Of a stretch of 64,000 nucleotides of DNA, positions 62,570 to 64,000 are shown piece by piece. The position numbers and the translations under genes were made by a program. Each line of letters starts with the position of its first letter. Positions within the stretch are counted from its first letter, which is position 1. A model generated the notes under the pieces. The model was not told the DNA's origin, did no database searches, and was given only the letters and a program-made list of their open reading frames with translations. This DNA comes from Quadrisphaera sp. INWT6 (GTDB lineage Bacteria; Actinomycetota; Actinomycetes; Actinomycetales; Quadrisphaeraceae): the NCBI RefSeq assembly GCF_015390235.1, contig NZ_VUOH01000002.1, positions 62,001-126,000 on the forward strand, given 5' to 3'.

Positions 62570-63064
62570 TCAGCCCTCGCGGTGCGCCCGCTCGGCGCTC
62601 TCCATCGCCCCGCTGAACCCCACGAGGAAGCGGTGCACCGCTGACAGCTCGTCCTCGCTGAACGCCGCCATGACCGCGTCGGTCCGCTGGCCGAGCGGAC
62701 CGAAGAACGCGCCGGCCACGCCCATCGCCGCGGGCGTGATGCGCAGGTGGACGCGGCGCCGGTCGCCCTCGGCCCGCTCGCGCTGCACGTGACCGGCTCG
62801 CTCCAGCCTGTCGACCACGCTCGTGGTGGCCGCCGAGCTGAGCCCCAGGGCTCCGGCCAGGCCGCCGGCGGTCAGCGGCTCGCCGTCGGTCTCGGCCTGC
62901 ATGACGTGGACCATCGCCTCGAGGTCGGTCGGGTGCATGGCCTGCTGCTCGGCGAAGGCGTGCGCCAGGTGCTGGGTGCGGTACGCGAGCGTGCGCACGT
63001 CGTCGACCAGCACGCGCTGCAGCCGCGCCCGCGCACCGTCCTGCTGCTCCGCCACGCCGACCAT
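62570..63064 (-). CDS. MarR-family transcriptional regulator
   Basis: A 164-residue MarR protein: helical N-terminus (DDVRTLAYRTQHLAHAFAEQQAMHPTDLEAMVHVMQAE), winged helix (LTAGGLAGALGLSSAATTSVVDRLERAGHVQRERAEGDRRRVHLRI) and C-terminal dimerisation helices. Divergent from an MMPL transporter gene with overlapping palindromes between them, which fits a repressor of an efflux system that is relieved by its substrate. Confidence 0.92.
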   Translation of the reverse strand: MVGVAEQQDGARARLQRVLVDDVRTLAYRTQHLAHAFAEQQAMHPTDLEAMVHVMQAETDGEPLTAGGLAGALGLSSAATTSVVDRLERAGHVQRERAEGDRRRVHLRITPAAMGVAGAFFGPLGQRTDAVMAAFSEDELSAVHRFLVGFSGAMESAERAHREG

Positions 63065-63112
63065 CCTCCCCCGCCTTGCGCCGGCACCCCTCGCGCTCCA
63101 TCATCTCACTCA

Positions 63113-63132
63113 TCGAACATTTCGACCGTCGA
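63113..63132. promoter_or_regulatory. Overlapping palindromes between MarR and MMPL genes
   Basis: TCGAA-CAT-TTCGA (63113-63125) overlaps TCGAC-C-GTCGA (63122-63132), ending 9 bp before the transporter ATG. A good candidate MarR operator covering the transporter ribosome site. Confidence 0.6.
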
Positions 63133-63141
63133 GAGGTTTTC

Positions 63142-64000
63142 ATGAGTCGCGTCCTGCACGCACCCGTCGGACGGCGCAGCGCCTGGGCCTCCGTGGTGCT
63201 GGGCCTGCTGGTCGTGGTCGGCCTGCTGGTCCTCGCCCCCTCCCCCGACCGCGGTTCCGGCGTCAGCGCCGGACTGCCCTCCAGCGCCGAGTCGGTGCAG
63301 GTGGCCGAGCTCGCGCAGCAGCTGCCGGGGGCCGACGCGACGTCCGCGCTCGTCGTCGTCCAGCGGGCGGGCGGACTGCAGGCGGCGGACACCGCGGCGC
63401 TCCAGCAGCTGTCCGGGCAGCTGGCGGGCGTCGCGGAGGGCGGGGCGGTCGCCCCGCCCGTGGTCTCGCAGGACGGGACGACGGCGCTGGTCGCCGTGCC
63501 GCTGAGCACCGCCGGCGGCACCGAGGCGCTGGCGGAGACCGTCGAGGGCATCCGCGCCGAGGTGCGCTCGGCCACCGCCGACCTCCCCGAGGGGGTCACC
63601 GCCGAGGTCACCGGCGGAGCGGCGTTCACCACGGACATCGCCGCCTCGTTCGACGGCGCGAACCTCACACTGCTGCTCACCACGGTGCTCGTGGTCGCCG
63701 CGCTGCTCCTCGTCACGTACCGCAGCCCCGTGCTCTGGCTGGTGCCGCTGGCCGTGGTGGGTGCGTCGGCGGCCGCCGCGACGGCGCTGTTCGCCGTCGT
63801 CTCGCGGACCACGGGGCTCGTGCTCGACCCGTCCACGGGTGGCATCGCCGACGTGCTGGTCTTCGGCGCCGGCACCAACTACGCCCTGCTGCTCATCGCC
63901 CGCTACCGCGAGGAGCTGCGGCGCGAGCCCGACCGCCGCCTGGCCATGGCGCGCGCGTGGCGCGGCGCCGCCCCGGCGATCGCCGCGAGCGCGGGCACGG
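63142..64000 (+). CDS. MMPL-family transporter (3' end beyond window)
   Basis: About 286 residues are visible. An N-terminal transmembrane helix (WASVVLGLLVVVGLLVLAP), a periplasmic domain (SAGLPSSAESVQVAELAQQLPGADATSALVVV...TAEVTGGAAFTTDI), then helices LLLTTVLVVAALLLVTYRSP, PLAVVGASAAAATALFAVV and the family loop GIADVLVFGAGTNYALLLIARYREELRR. These are RND-related proton-driven exporters of lipids or drugs. The frame is open to the window end. Divergent from the MarR gene, its likely repressor. Confidence 0.93.
   Translation, partial: MSRVLHAPVGRRSAWASVVLGLLVVVGLLVLAPSPDRGSGVSAGLPSSAESVQVAELAQQLPGADATSALVVVQRAGGLQAADTAALQQLSGQLAGVAEGGAVAPPVVSQDGTTALVAVPLSTAGGTEALAETVEGIRAEVRSATADLPEGVTAEVTGGAAFTTDIAASFDGANLTLLLTTVLVVAALLLVTYRSPVLWLVPLAVVGASAAAATALFAVVSRTTGLVLDPSTGGIADVLVFGAGTNYALLLIARYREELRREPDRRLAMARAWRGAAPAIAASAGT

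Overview
The window is very GC-rich, densely packed DNA typical of a high-GC actinobacterium. GTG starts and 4-nt stop/start overlaps are frequent. A DevR/DevS-like pair, an ANTAR regulator, an EttA-type ABC-F protein, an RsbQ-like hydrolase, PAS/GAF/SpoIIE sensors and a methyl-accepting protein point to a free-living, environmental, possibly motile actinobacterium. A Kineosporia/Kineococcus-type relative is my guess, not something the sequence proves.

Layout. 1-4.4 kb: a reverse-strand catabolic operon (dihydropyrimidinase/hydantoinase, luciferase-like monooxygenase, IclR regulator cut by the window edge) diverges from a TesB-type thioesterase. 4.4-12.7 kb: housekeeping-type genes (DUF2254 membrane protein, EttA, an SSB-like protein, a GNAT acetyltransferase, two coupled dynamin-like GTPases), then tRNA-Arg(UCU).

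12.8-27.2 kb: a genomic island integrated in the 3' part of that tRNA gene. The last 43 bp of the tRNA region recur exactly at 27137-27179 as the far attachment site. Two near-identical 1061-bp IS5-family elements lie inside it in opposite orientation. One has split a GAF/GAF/methyl-accepting gene near codon 7. Island cargo: a formaldehyde-type zinc dehydrogenase, a SnoaL-like protein, an RsbQ-like alpha/beta hydrolase coupled to a PAS-GGDEF-EAL enzyme, a frameshifted MarR gene, a GAF-ANTAR regulator and several small unknown ORFs. Just outside the far att site lie remnants of an integrase (catalytic Tyr changed to Cys) and of a GGDEF gene, suggesting repeated insertions at this site.

27.7-32 kb: a light-response locus. 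A MarR-like/phosphatase fusion diverges from a proton-pump-type rhodopsin gene, which is followed by the Brp/Blh gene that makes retinal from beta-carotene. 32-49.8 kb: regulators and sensors (MarR/azoreductase pair, a methyl-accepting protein with a G10 tract before its ribosome site, a GAF-PAS-PAS-GAF-SpoIIE phosphatase, LacI, CPBP protease with a two-component pair, an HTH-AAA regulator, and a DevR/DevS-like locus with partial kinase modules and a DevR-box-like palindrome). 50.1-57.9 kb: a tightly coupled exopolysaccharide operon (nucleotide-sugar dehydrogenase, epimerase, GH18-like hydrolase, GT2 synthase, secreted deacetylase, secreted unknown protein). 57.9-64 kb: a Gfo/Idh/MocA plus sugar isomerase operon with a palindromic operator, an AraC regulator, small unknown proteins, and a MarR gene divergent from an MMPL transporter that runs off the window.

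Most antisense open frames here are by-products of extreme GC content and were left out.
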